From assembly GCF_900091465.1 (NCBI RefSeq), contig NZ_FMHV01000002.1, positions 5,518,001-5,582,000 on the forward strand: DNA of 64,000 nt, written 5' to 3'. The position numbers were made by a program, and so were the translations under genes. The notes under the pieces were generated by a model, which had not been told where the DNA came from, did no database searches, and saw only the letters and a list, made by a program, of their open reading frames with translations. Of this stretch, positions 35,541 to 44,460 are shown piece by piece. Origin of the DNA: Micromonospora rhizosphaerae. Lineage in GTDB: Bacteria; Actinomycetota; Actinomycetes; Mycobacteriales; Micromonosporaceae. Positions within the stretch are counted from its first letter, which is position 1. The number at the start of each line of letters is the position of its first letter.

Positions 35541-36707
35541 ATGACGCGAACCGGTCGCGAACTGCCGTCGAAGGCGTCGGTGGTGATCATCGGTGGCGGT
35601 GTCATGGGCGTCAGCACCGCGTACAACCTGGCCGCGGCGGGCGTATGCGACGTCGCACTCGTGGAGAAGGAGGCGCTCGGCGCCGGCTCTACCAGCAAGG
35701 CCGCCGGCGGGGTACGCGCCCAGTTCTCCGACCGGATCAACATCGCACTCGGGCTCCGCAGCCTAGAGGTGTTCAGGCACTTCCGGGAGCACTTCGAGCA
35801 GGAGATCGACCTGCACCAGGTGGGCTACCTGTTCCTGCTCGACTCCCCCGAGAGCGTGGCCACGTTCGAGCGCAACGTGGCGCTGCAGAACGAACTCGGC
35901 GTGCCCAGTCGAATGATCCCGGTCGACGAGGCGAAGCGGATGTCCCCGCTGATCTCCACCGAGGGCCTGCTCGGCGCCGTCTACGCCCCCACCGACGGGC
36001 ACTGCACCCCCGAGTCGGTCGTCCTCGGATACGCCTCCGCCGCCCGCCGTAACGGCGCGAAACTGATCACGAGCTGCGCCGCGATCGGCATAGAGACCGA
36101 CGGCGATCGGATCGTCGCGGTTAACACGGAGGGCGGCCGGATCGAGACCGACACGGTCATCTGCACGACCGGCGCGTGGTCACGCCAGATCGGCGAATGG
36201 GTCGGCGTCGACCTGCCGGTATCCCCCCTGCGCCGACAGATCCTCATCACCGAGCCAATCCCCGGCCTCGATGCCGACACCCCGTTCACCATCGACTTCG
36301 GTACCAGCTTCTACTTCCACTGTGAGAGCAGAGGGCTGCTGCTCGGGATGTCCGACCCCGACGAGACCCCCGGGTTCAAGCTGACCCGCTCCGATAGTTG
36401 GCTGCCGAGGCTGGGCAAGGCGATGGCGCGCCGCACCCCGGCACTGTCAGACGTGGGCATCGCCAGCGGCTGGGCCGGCCTGTACGAGATGACTCCCGAC
36501 CACAACGCCCTTATCGGAGAGGCGGCCGAGGTGAGACGGTTCCTGTACGCCACCGGTTTCTCCGGCCACGGCTTCCTGATGGGTCCGGCCGTCGGGGAGG
36601 TCATGAGGGACCTCTACCTGGGTCGGCAGCCCTTCGTCGACATCAGCGGGCTGCATGCCGGCAGGTTCGCCGACGCCGAGATCCGACCCGAACTGAACAT
36701 CGTCTGA
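35541..36707 (+). CDS. FAD-dependent amine/imino acid oxidase of the DAO family
   Basis: A 388-residue flavoenzyme related to sarcosine oxidase beta, D-amino acid and pipecolate oxidases. The FAD motif is VVIIGGGVMGVSTAYNLAAA; STSKAAGGVRAQFSD and the C-terminal GWAGLYEMTPDHNALIGE and ATGFSGHGFLMGPAVGEVM are family blocks. GAGG six bases before ATG 35541 sets the start. It oxidises a C-N bond and passes electrons to oxygen or a carrier. The next gene encodes an ALDH7-type dehydrogenase, which would oxidise the resulting semialdehyde. Confidence 0.92.
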   Translation: MTRTGRELPSKASVVIIGGGVMGVSTAYNLAAAGVCDVALVEKEALGAGSTSKAAGGVRAQFSDRINIALGLRSLEVFRHFREHFEQEIDLHQVGYLFLLDSPESVATFERNVALQNELGVPSRMIPVDEAKRMSPLISTEGLLGAVYAPTDGHCTPESVVLGYASAARRNGAKLITSCAAIGIETDGDRIVAVNTEGGRIETDTVICTTGAWSRQIGEWVGVDLPVSPLRRQILITEPIPGLDADTPFTIDFGTSFYFHCESRGLLLGMSDPDETPGFKLTRSDSWLPRLGKAMARRTPALSDVGIASGWAGLYEMTPDHNALIGEAAEVRRFLYATGFSGHGFLMGPAVGEVMRDLYLGRQPFVDISGLHAGRFADAEIRPELNIV

Positions 36708-36751
36708 CCGCCCCGCGCGGACGCGCTCGAGACCAGTACAGGGAGACAGTC

Positions 36752-38293
36752 ATGGCACCAAGGCCGACCGCGATTCCCCGTGCCGAGGAACTCGCCGAGC
36801 TTGCCCGTACCACCGCACAGCGGTGCGGAGTCGACCTGGCGGCGATCGCCGGCGACGTGAGGACGACATCGCCCATCAATGGTGAGAGCCTGCTCTCGGT
36901 CGGGTGGGTGGACGCGAAGGCCGTCGATCTCGCCGTCGAGCGCGCCCAGGAGGCGTTCCTCGCGTGGCGTACCGTACCGGCACCGGTCCGCGGCGCCCTG
37001 GTCAAACGGTTCGGCGAGCTGCTGACCGAGCACAAGAGCGACCTCGCTGCGCTCATCAGCCTGGAGGTTGGCAAGATCGCTTCGGAGGCGCTGGGCGAAG
37101 TCCAGGAGATGATCGACATCTGCGACTTCGCCGTGGGCCTCTCCCGGCAGCTGTACGGCCGGACGATGACCTCCGAACGGCCCGGTCACCGCCTCATGGA
37201 GACCTGGCACCCGCTCGGCGTCGTGGGCGTCATCAGCGCCTTCAACTTCCCCGCCGCCGTCTGGTCGTGGAATACGGCGGTCGCCCTCGTCTGCGGCGAT
37301 CCTGTCGTCTGGAAGCCGTCGGAGATCACCCCGCTCACCTCCGCCGCGTGCGGCGCCCTGCTCAACCGGGCCATCACGGAGCTGGGGGCGCCGACGCACC
37401 TCAGCCAGGTGCTGATCGGCGGCGCGGACGCCGGGCAGGCGCTCGTCGACCAATCGGGCGTGGCACTGCTGAGCGCCACCGGTTCAACCCGCATGGGCCG
37501 CTCGGTCGGACCGCGGGTCGCCGACCGCTTCGGACGTTTCCTGCTTGAGTTGGGTGGCAACAACGCCGCCATCGTCGCGCCCTCGGCCGACCTCGACCTG
37601 ACCACCCGCGGCATCGTCTTCGCGGCCGCAGGCACCGCCGGGCAGCGGTGTACGACGATGCGCCGGGTCATCGCACACACCTCCGTCATCGACCGGCTCG
37701 TCGAGAAGGTCTCCGAGGCGTACAACCGACTGCCCATCGGCAATCCGCTGGGGGCGGGAACGCTGGTCGGCCCGCTGATCAGTGACACCGCGTACAAGAA
37801 CATGAGCAACGCCCTGGCGGCCGCCACCCAGCAGGGTGGCACGGTACTGGTTGGCGGTGGGCGTCGCTTCGAAGACCAGGCCCCCAACGCGTACTACGCC
37901 GAGCCGGCGATCGTGCGCGTTGGCGAGCAGACCGACATCGTCCGGCAGGAAACGTTCGCGCCGATCCTGTACGTAATGCCGTACGAGAGCCTGGACGAGG
38001 CAATCGCGATGAACAACGCGGTGCCCCAAGGCCTGTCATCGAGCATCTTCACCAACGACCAACGGGAGGCCGAGCGATTCATCTCCGCGGACGGCTCCGA
38101 CTGTGGGATAGTCAACGTCAACATCGGTACCTCGGGCGCTGAGATCGGTGGCGCCTTCGGCGGCGAGAAGGAGACCGGCGGCGGCCGGGAGTCGGGCTCG
38201 GACGCTTGGAAGAGCTACATGCGCCGGGCGACCAACACGGTCAACTTCTCCGGTGAGCTTCCCCTGGCGCAGGGCGTCGACTTCACGGTCTGA
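36752..38293 (+). CDS. ALDH7-type aldehyde dehydrogenase (aminoadipate-semialdehyde/P6C dehydrogenase-like)
   Basis: A 513-residue NAD(P)+ aldehyde dehydrogenase. The catalytic Cys is in AAGTAGQRCTTMRR and the Glu in LLELGGNNAAIV. The family-7 features are VISAFNFPAAVWSWNTA, EIGGAFGGEKETGGGRESGS and DAWKSYMRRATNTVN. Family 7 (antiquitin, AmaB) oxidises alpha-aminoadipic semialdehyde. GGGAGA precedes ATG 36752, 44 bp after the oxidase. With that gene it would turn pipecolate into aminoadipate; this is inference from families and order. Confidence 0.93.
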   Translation: MAPRPTAIPRAEELAELARTTAQRCGVDLAAIAGDVRTTSPINGESLLSVGWVDAKAVDLAVERAQEAFLAWRTVPAPVRGALVKRFGELLTEHKSDLAALISLEVGKIASEALGEVQEMIDICDFAVGLSRQLYGRTMTSERPGHRLMETWHPLGVVGVISAFNFPAAVWSWNTAVALVCGDPVVWKPSEITPLTSAACGALLNRAITELGAPTHLSQVLIGGADAGQALVDQSGVALLSATGSTRMGRSVGPRVADRFGRFLLELGGNNAAIVAPSADLDLTTRGIVFAAAGTAGQRCTTMRRVIAHTSVIDRLVEKVSEAYNRLPIGNPLGAGTLVGPLISDTAYKNMSNALAAATQQGGTVLVGGGRRFEDQAPNAYYAEPAIVRVGEQTDIVRQETFAPILYVMPYESLDEAIAMNNAVPQGLSSSIFTNDQREAERFISADGSDCGIVNVNIGTSGAEIGGAFGGEKETGGGRESGSDAWKSYMRRATNTVNFSGELPLAQGVDFTV

Positions 38294-38377
38294 CCGCTGA
38301 ACCTGTCGGGCTCGCAAAGGCGCCATTGCATGGTGGGATCGATGGACGCGTTGAATGAACCCCTCTCGGTCCCGAGG

Positions 38378-38560
38378 TCAGATCGCCCAGGCGAGTTCGG
38401 CAAACGCAGCGGCGACCTGCAAAGCGGGCGGAGCGTCGAGCCCGAGTTCGTAGTGTCCGCATCGTAGGTTCTGCATGAAGGCGTAGCCAGCAACGATCAC
38501 CTGTGCTGTCTCGTCCGTCCGCAGCCACCGCGCTCCCGTACGGTATCTGCGCTGAACCAA
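38378..38560 (-). mobile_element. Transposase C-terminal fragment (IS6-like)
   Basis: The frame (TDETAQVIVAGYAFMQNLRC then GHYELGLDAPPALQVAAAFAELAWAI in parts) resembles the last 45 residues of actinobacterial DDE transposases of the IS6-like group, where VISGHAFVQNLRRGHYELG is common. Nothing else of the element is seen. It is a scrap at the boundary between the catabolic operon and a decayed region. Confidence 0.45.
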
Positions 38561-38583
38561 AGATCAAGGCCGCGGATCCAGGC

Positions 38584-39093
38584 TTAGTCGCAGTTCGTCA
38601 GTGCGATCCTGCCATGGATCGGCCCGAGCCGGAGCCCGGTCACGAGTTCCCCGGCCTCGGCGAGTGCCGTCACGTCGAACTCGCCGCTGCGCGCCGCCGT
38701 CCAGAAGCCGTCGGCCTCCCCACTGGTGCCGGGAGGGAATGTCAGCTCCATCTCGATCTGGACCGTATCCGCGAGGTCGAGAGCGTCCTCGCCGCCCGAC
38801 GGCTCGCCCGGCATACCATCGTGCCATTCGACCGCAGGGATGGCGAAGCGCCGGGCGAGCAGCAGCCGCGGCGGGCCGTCCGGCCATTCGGAGACACCGA
38901 ACTCGAGAACCAGGGTGTCCGCTTCCACGTCACCCTCCCAGCGGTCGAAGAGACCGTCCAACGGGACCACCAGGAACGCTCGGAAGGCACGCCACGCGAG
39001 GCCGACGTCCTGGAAGCAATCCGGGTCGCCGCCTTCCGCCGCGATCAGTCGGCGCAGTTCCTGCAGTCCGTCACGCCACGAGAGAGCTGTCAT
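38584..39093 (-). CDS. Conserved-looking hypothetical protein, 169 residues
   Basis: An acidic soluble protein starting MTALSWRDGLQELRRLIAAE with AWRAFRAFLVVPLDGLFDRW and TLVLEFGVSEWPDGPPRLLL. Codon use is that of a real gene, with no signal peptide or membrane helix. The family is not recognised. It stands alone between an IS scrap and a decayed hydrogenase locus. Confidence 0.6.
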   Translation of the reverse strand: MTALSWRDGLQELRRLIAAEGGDPDCFQDVGLAWRAFRAFLVVPLDGLFDRWEGDVEADTLVLEFGVSEWPDGPPRLLLARRFAIPAVEWHDGMPGEPSGGEDALDLADTVQIEMELTFPPGTSGEADGFWTAARSGEFDVTALAEAGELVTGLRLGPIHGRIALTNCD

Positions 39094-39117
39094 GGCTGCA
39101 TTTGATCACCCAGGCCG

Positions 39118-39396
39118 TCACGATCGCCAGGACACGGCCTGTTCGGCATGTAGATCACACGCAGGTCGCCGTTGCCGTAGCGGTCCTCCCGCGTCAGACG
39201 CGTCGTGTTCGAGGCTGGCCATGACGGTGGTGGCAAGGTCGGCGCGGCCGGTGTAGGTGCGCCAGTAGCTCAGCTCCTGCCAGGTGTGGCCCTCGGTGGG
39301 TAACACGGCGCAGGCGTCGAGGGCGAGCAACCGATCATCTAGTGGCACGCCCAGAGTGAGATTCACGAGCAGCGGGGGCCTGCTCCTGCATGGCAT
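39118..39396 (-). CDS. Unrecognised 92-residue ORF next to the hydrogenase relic
   Basis: ATG 39396 overlaps the hydrogenase-fragment stop as TGATG. The middle (LDDRLLALDACAVLPTEGHT, WQELSYWRTYTGRADLATTV) looks protein-like with good codon use, while the ends do not. It is possibly a fragment of a larger gene. No function can be offered. Confidence 0.3.
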   Translation of the reverse strand: MPCRSRPPLLVNLTLGVPLDDRLLALDACAVLPTEGHTWQELSYWRTYTGRADLATTVMASLEHDASDAGGPLRQRRPACDLHAEQAVSWRS

Positions 39397-40400
39397 CAGA
39401 GGTCGTTTCCGGCGTAGGAGTGGTTGAAGCTTTTGTTGGTGAGGGGGAAGTCGGGGACGATCGTGTCAGTGAGCGCGACGGGCAGGGCGGGCCAGTTGAA
39501 GAACGACGGGTCGGCGATCTTGGCCCGGGTGAGGGTGCCGTCCGGGTTCAATTCGACGCGGTGGGTGATGGCGCCGCGCCAGCCTTCGACGATGCCTACG
39601 CCGGCCGCTCGGCGCCCGGGTGCCGGCAACGCGCGCTCGCTGGTTGCCGTGCCGGCGGTGAGGGTGGGCAGGAGCGCGGTGAGGATCGCCGCAGAGGTGC
39701 GGATCTCGTCGGCGCGTACGAGGAACCGGGCCAGCACGTCGCCGTTGGTGTGGACGGGGATGGTGAAGTCGTCGAGGTGGGTGTGGGGGTGGGCGGCCGG
39801 CGCGGGCGATGCCCAGCTCGGAGGCGAAGAGACTGAACGGGGGCAGGCCGAGCAGGGCCAGCAAGGCGAGGCCGAAGCTGGCGGCCAGGGTGGGGTGGCG
39901 GGCGGCCAGCCCGCGTACGACAGCCAGGCGGGGGCTGCCGGGCGCGCCGAGGATCTGGCCGGCGCCGCAGAACGCGACGGCCTTGCTCAGGCCGTGGCCG
40001 AGGACGTGCAGCAGCACGGCGGTGATCGCCAGCCGGCTGCCGGTGGTGGTGACGCCAGCATCCGCTTGTAGTCCTCGGCTCGGGCATAGCCTCGTACGTC
40101 TTACGTAGCGCCCCTGCCATGTTCACCGTGACCGGGCCCGTCACCGTCAACACGTCAGCGTGCCGCGGCGAGGCCACCAGCCGCACCCCATGCCGCTCGG
40201 CGTCATACACCGGGCTGAACGCCTGCCCGATCTCGATCTCGCAACCGTTACACGACCCGGCATCCACATGCCGCACCTGCGCCGACCCACCCAACCCGGC
40301 CGCGCCCGACAGCGGTTGGGCCCGACGCGCCCGACGCGGGCTCGGCCACCCGACCCACGCTGCGGATCTTGCCGATCAGCCACACCATCCACTCCCCCTC
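39396..40400 (-). pseudogene. Decayed group-4 [NiFe] hydrogenase operon: three gene scraps fused
   Basis: From right to left three pieces follow. First, a small-subunit N-terminus (MVWLIGKIRSVGRVAEPA, then, after a frameshift near 40300, VRHVDAGSCNGCEIEIGQAF and ASPRHADVLTVTGPVTVN), the iron-sulfur HyfI/HycG type. Second, from about 40040, a membrane-subunit piece (VLLHVLGHGLSKAVAFCGAG, LLALLGLPPFSLFASELGIA) of the HyfF/NuoN type. Third, from about 39800, a large-subunit C-terminus (THLDDFTIPVHTNGDVLARF, FNWPALPVALTDTIVPDFPL, NKSFNHSYAGNDL) of the HyfG/HycE type. Deletions and frameshifts make it inactive. Confidence 0.85.
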
Positions 40401-40456
40401 ATCGACGTCCTCCCGGCCCTTCCTGCCCGCGCTGCTGGGTTGGACAGCGCGCGTGC

Positions 40457-40801
40457 TCACGAGGAATCAGCCCGCTCAGCGGCGCGTAGATCACCCAGCA
40501 GCTCGGCCTGACTCGTCAACACCTCGGTCAGGATCCGCCGCGCCACCGCCAGCAACTCCGCCACCTGCGGGCTGACCAACGAGTAGTACACGGTCGAACC
40601 GTCCCTGCGAGTCACCACCAGGTTCGCCCGGCGCAGCACCGCCAACTGTTGCGACAGGTGCGCCGCTTCGATACCCACCTGCGGCAGCAGCTCCGACACC
40701 GCATGTTCCCGCTCCGCGAGGAGCTCGAGGACTCGAATCCGTGCCGGATGCCCCAACGTCTTGAAAAACTCGGCCTTGGCCTGATACAACGGCGTACTCA
40801 C
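40457..40801 (-). CDS. ArsR-family winged-helix regulator (copy 1)
   Basis: A 114-residue regulator with AKAEFFKTLGHPARIRVLEL, the recognition region GIEAAHLSQQLAVLRRANLV and the wing RRDGSTVYYSL. It has no cysteine pair, so it is not a classical arsenic sensor. The start at 40801 overlaps the malic-enzyme stop as ATGA. The decayed hydrogenase lies directly downstream and may once have been its partner. It is clearly similar to the ArsR at 44457-44819. Confidence 0.92.
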   Translation of the reverse strand: MSTPLYQAKAEFFKTLGHPARIRVLELLAEREHAVSELLPQVGIEAAHLSQQLAVLRRANLVVTRRDGSTVYYSLVSPQVAELLAVARRILTEVLTSQAELLGDLRAAERADSS

Positions 40802-41946
40802 GGGCCCACCCCTTCCTGGGGAGACACGCTACGAGCTGCGTCCTGCCGCGGCACGCCGCCGGCCGCCGGAGGCGAACTGCGCCGAAGTTCGGCCGCGACC
40901 GCCGCCACCGCCCCCGCCACGGTGGGCACGACCCGATCGTCGCGCACCTGAGGCAGCAGCCGGGTGGCCGACAGGTCCTCCCGGCAAATCAGCCCGGCAA
41001 GCACATCAGCGGCGGCCAGCTTCATCGACGTCGTGACCCAAGTTGCCTCCGCATCCAGCGCACCCCGGAACACCCCCGGAAACACCAGCGCGTTGTCGAT
41101 CTGGTTCGGGTGGTCGGCGCGGCAGGTGGCCACCACCGGGGCGATGTCCCTCACCAGTTGCGGGCGGATCTCCGGCTCCGAGGCAGCCAACGCGAACACC
41201 ACCGGGGCCTCGCCCATCGACGCCACCAACTCCCGGGTCAGCACCCCCGCCCGGGAGAACCCGACCACCGCGTCCGCCCCAGCCAATGCCTCAGCCAGCC
41301 CGCCCCGCACCCGCCGCTGATTGGTCCACCCGGCCATCCACGCCTCATGCGGCGGCAACCAGGGCACGTCGTCGCGGTGCAGCACCCCGCCCCGCATGAC
41401 CACCACCACATCGGTGGCGCCGCCCGCCACCAGCAACCTCACCGTCGCCGTACCCGCCGGCCCGGCCCCGATCACCACCAGCCGCGCCGACTCCACCCGC
41501 TTGCCCACCACCCGCAACGCGTTGCGCAAGGCCGCCAGCACCACAATCGCCGTACCGTGCTGGTCGTCGTGAAAGACCGGGATGTCCAGCGCCTCCTGCA
41601 GCCGTCGCTCCACCTCGAAACAGGCCGGCGCCGCAATCGCCTCCAGATCGATCCCATCGAACGAGGGAGCCAACGCCCGCACCGCCGCCACGAACTCGTC
41701 GGGGCCCGTGGATGCCAGACAAATCGGCACCGCCTCAATCGCGGCCAGCTGGGCAAACAGAATCGCCTTGCCGTCCACCACCCGCAACGCCGCCGCCAGT
41801 CCCACAGCACCCCGGCCCGGTACCGCCGTGCCGTCGGTCACCACCGCGACCCGGTATCGCCCGGTCACCTCGTCCGCCGCAGGGGCAGCTCGTTCCCTAT
41901 CCGGCGGCCTGCCACCTGCCGCCAATCCCTCGCGCCGTCCTGGCAT
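40798..41946 (-). CDS. NAD(P)-dependent malic enzyme-like protein, N-terminus shortened
   Basis: Malic enzyme decarboxylates malate to pyruvate. The blocks VAVVTDGTAVPGRGAVGLAA, DIPVFHDDQHGTAIVVLAAL, VVIGAGPAGTATVRLLVAGG and NQIDNALVFPGVFRGALDAE are clear, covering metal- and NAD-binding parts. The usual N-terminal region with the YTPGVAE tyrosine block is replaced by about 30 unrelated residues, and the start is unclear. GRGAV stands where GLGNIG is usual. It is therefore probably truncated or divergent. It is coupled to the ArsR gene downstream. Confidence 0.8.
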   Translation of the reverse strand: MPGRREGLAAGGRPPDRERAAPAADEVTGRYRVAVVTDGTAVPGRGAVGLAAALRVVDGKAILFAQLAAIEAVPICLASTGPDEFVAAVRALAPSFDGIDLEAIAAPACFEVERRLQEALDIPVFHDDQHGTAIVVLAALRNALRVVGKRVESARLVVIGAGPAGTATVRLLVAGGATDVVVVMRGGVLHRDDVPWLPPHEAWMAGWTNQRRVRGGLAEALAGADAVVGFSRAGVLTRELVASMGEAPVVFALAASEPEIRPQLVRDIAPVVATCRADHPNQIDNALVFPGVFRGALDAEATWVTTSMKLAAADVLAGLICREDLSATRLLPQVRDDRVVPTVAGAVAAVAAELRRSSPPAAGGVPRQDAARSVSPQEGVGP

Positions 41947-42384
41947 CCGGGACCGCCGTTCCTGTCAGCTTCCATCAATGAGGCCGCCTACCTACCAGCG
42001 ACCGCGACTGCAAGGCGTCAGCCACCCGGACGGGCGCGGCGTAAGCCGCCTCCCTGTCCTGGCGATCTGCAACCAAGCGCATCTCGTGACTTGCTAAAAT
42101 TAGCAAGTCATGAGGGCGTCGGTAAGCCGATCACACATAGAGCCATCACAGAAGACCTGGGGCCAGTCCGGCATATCGACTGCGGGCGGCCCTGTCGGCA
42201 GAGATTCGACCCGCCGCACGTGCTCGCCGCGATGACGGCGCCCTGATCCGGCATGGCCCGCCGGCCCATCTCTCGTACGGCGGGCCATGCCGCCTCCCGC
42301 AGCCGGAAACGACGGCCGGCTGGCCTGGTAGCCGCCGCCACCCGGTCACCCACGCCGGGACGATCCTCCGACGCCGGCACCGGG
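41947..42384. other. Gene-poor stretch upstream of the malic enzyme, with an orphan palindrome
   Basis: About 440 bp without a convincing gene on either strand. The only strong signal is the AT-rich palindrome at 42087-42110, described separately. Confidence 0.45.
42087..42110. promoter_or_regulatory. 24-bp AT-rich perfect palindrome, operator-like
   Basis: Two 11-base arms, TGACTTGCTAA and its exact complement TTAGCAAGTCA, flank a central AA. It is far more AT-rich than its surroundings and looks like the binding site of a dimeric repressor. The frames around it are short and unrecognised, so the regulated gene may be lost. Confidence 0.65.
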
Positions 42385-42705
42385 TCAGCTACTGCCGGGT
42401 GCCGTGCCTGGCAGCCGGGCCGTACCGCGTGAGAGTCTGAACAGCCACAGGAGCATGACTCGCAGCAGAGCGGTCAGGCCGGCGCGATCGCCGGCGCGCT
42501 GCAGTTCACGGGCGCGGCCGACCGCGACGACGAGCCTGCCGCCGTGGGCGGGCCACAGCGGTGCATGTTGACGAATGCGGATCCCAAGTCCGGCCAGCTT
42601 CGCGGCGATCCTGCCGTCGCTCACTGGTAGGGCGCCAAGGTCGGGTAGGAGGCCGACCCGGACAGCCAGATAGGCGTCCCACGCCGCACGCCGGGCCGGG
42701 TTCAT
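42385..42705 (-). CDS. Small hypothetical protein downstream of the SulP transporter
   Basis: A 106-residue basic protein (MNPARRAAWDAYLAVRVGLL, VVAVGRARELQRAGDRAGLT, LLRVMLLWLFRLSRG). In-frame sequence upstream of the ATG reads RKAKAA, while a GTG at 42745 overlapping the transporter stop begins TVAELRQ in another frame, so the true N-terminus may have lost a base. The position makes it the third gene of the ArsR-SulP unit. Function unknown. Confidence 0.45.
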   Translation of the reverse strand: MNPARRAAWDAYLAVRVGLLPDLGALPVSDGRIAAKLAGLGIRIRQHAPLWPAHGGRLVVAVGRARELQRAGDRAGLTALLRVMLLWLFRLSRGTARLPGTAPGSS

Positions 42706-42741
42706 CGCCGCCTTTGCCTTCCTGACGCAGTTCCGCCACCG

Positions 42742-44460
42742 TCACAACTGCCCAGCGGGGTCGAGCACGCCCTGCTCTCCCCCGGCTAGCACGCCGATGC
42801 GGCGCAGATGGGCGCGGGCTGCGCCGATCGCCTCTGTCGTGCCGGGAAAGACGCGGCCAGCAGCGCGGAGCCGGTCGAGCACGCCGACCGCGTCGAGGAT
42901 CTTCTCCTGTCCCGCCCGGACACCGGAGACAAAGACAGTAATGCCGCGGTGTTCGAGACGCTCGATCGCGTCACGTAGCACCAGCGCGCCGGAACCATCG
43001 ATCGTCGATACCCTCGACATCCGCAGGATGATCACCCGCACATCCGCCACCTCGGACAGTTCGAGCAGGAACCGGTGGGCGGCCGCGAAGAACAACGGCC
43101 CGTCGAAGCGATAGGCCACAATGTGCTCCCTGAGCAGGGCAGCCTCCTCGACGTGGTGATCGGCGATGTCGAGCGGCACCTCCTCCAACCGGGCCGCACG
43201 CGCGATCTTGCGGATAGCCAACGCGGCAGCGACGAGCAGGCCGATCCCGACGGCGGCGATCAAGTCCAACGCGAGGGTGGCTACCGCGGTCAGCACCAGG
43301 ATGAGCGCGTCGGAGCGGGTCGCGCGGGCCAGGGCGGTCAGCGAACCCACCTCGACCATGCGCACCGCCGTGGCCAGCAGCACCCCGGCCAGCGCGGCAA
43401 GCGGGATGTACGCCACCAGCGGAGCGGCTGCCAACATGATCACCGCCAGAGCGACCGCGTGGGTAAGCGAAGCGAGTCGCGACTGGGCGCCAGAGCGGAC
43501 ATTGACCGCGGTACGGGCGATAGCCGCCGTCGCCGGAACGCCACCGAACAGCGGAGTCACCAAATTCGCGACCCCCTGACCGAACAGTTCCCGATCCGGG
43601 TCGTGGCGCTGATTCACCGTCATGCCGTCGGCGACCGTCGCCGACAGCAGACTCTCCAGAGCGGCCAAGGCAGCGACCGCCAACGCCGAGGTGAACAATG
43701 CCGGTACGGCAGCCAGGTCCAGGAAGCCCAGCGAGGGGGCGGGCAGCGTGGCGGGCAGGACACCGATGCGGGCGACATCGAGCGACAACAGCTGCCCAGC
43801 CACGGTAGCCGCAGCCACCATGATCAGCGAGAACGGCACCGTGGGACGCCAACGCGCACCGGCCAGCATCACCGCCGCCACCCCCAGCGCCACCACCAGC
43901 GCGGGCCAGTTCGGATGGCCAGCGAACTCGACCAACGCCCGCCAGGCAACCACGGTGACCTTCTCACCGTCCGGGTTCGGCACACCTAACGCGGCAGGCA
44001 CCTGCTGCAGGAAAATCACCGCGGCGATACCCACGGTGAAGCCCTCCACCACCGGCGCCGGCACGTAACGCACGTACCGTCCGGCGCGAACCAGGGCCAG
44101 TGCCAGCAGCATCAGGCCCGCCAGCACTCCGACGGTGAGCACACCGCCCGGCCCGTACCGCGCCACGATCGGGACCAGCACCACCGTCATCGCCCCGGTG
44201 GGCCCAGACACCTGCAGGTTCGACCCGCCGAACAACGCAGCGAGGGCACCGGCGACGATCGCGGTCACCAAACCGGCCGAGGCCCCCAAACCGGACGACA
44301 CCCCGAACCCCAGCGCCAACGGCAGCGCCACCACCGCAACGGTGAGCCCGGCGACCAGGTCACGGCGAGGCTGCCTCCGCATCGCCGCAACATCCGTGGC
44401 CCCCGGCAGAAGACCAACCACCCGGCGCCAGGCCACCCGGGCGAACACGGCGGCGCTCAC
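42742..44460 (-). CDS. SulP-family inorganic anion transporter with STAS domain
   Basis: A 572-residue membrane protein with 10-12 helices, the SulP signature region VVALPLALGFGVSSGLGASA and FGGSNLQVSGPTGAMTVVLV, and GVPATAAIARTAVNVRSGAQ. A cytosolic STAS domain follows from about 450 (FAAAHRFLLELSEVADVRVI, MSRVSTIDGSGALVLRDAIE). The family imports sulfate, bicarbonate or dicarboxylates; the anion cannot be told. The start overlaps the stop of an ArsR regulator gene, suggesting anion- or redox-linked control. Confidence 0.93.
   Translation of the reverse strand: MSAAVFARVAWRRVVGLLPGATDVAAMRRQPRRDLVAGLTVAVVALPLALGFGVSSGLGASAGLVTAIVAGALAALFGGSNLQVSGPTGAMTVVLVPIVARYGPGGVLTVGVLAGLMLLALALVRAGRYVRYVPAPVVEGFTVGIAAVIFLQQVPAALGVPNPDGEKVTVVAWRALVEFAGHPNWPALVVALGVAAVMLAGARWRPTVPFSLIMVAAATVAGQLLSLDVARIGVLPATLPAPSLGFLDLAAVPALFTSALAVAALAALESLLSATVADGMTVNQRHDPDRELFGQGVANLVTPLFGGVPATAAIARTAVNVRSGAQSRLASLTHAVALAVIMLAAAPLVAYIPLAALAGVLLATAVRMVEVGSLTALARATRSDALILVLTAVATLALDLIAAVGIGLLVAAALAIRKIARAARLEEVPLDIADHHVEEAALLREHIVAYRFDGPLFFAAAHRFLLELSEVADVRVIILRMSRVSTIDGSGALVLRDAIERLEHRGITVFVSGVRAGQEKILDAVGVLDRLRAAGRVFPGTTEAIGAARAHLRRIGVLAGGEQGVLDPAGQL

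Noticed and set aside
42100..42380. Minus-strand frame with the stretch MPDQGAVIAASTCGGSNLC
   Set aside because: No start, no neighbour logic and no convincing family; its end runs into the palindrome.
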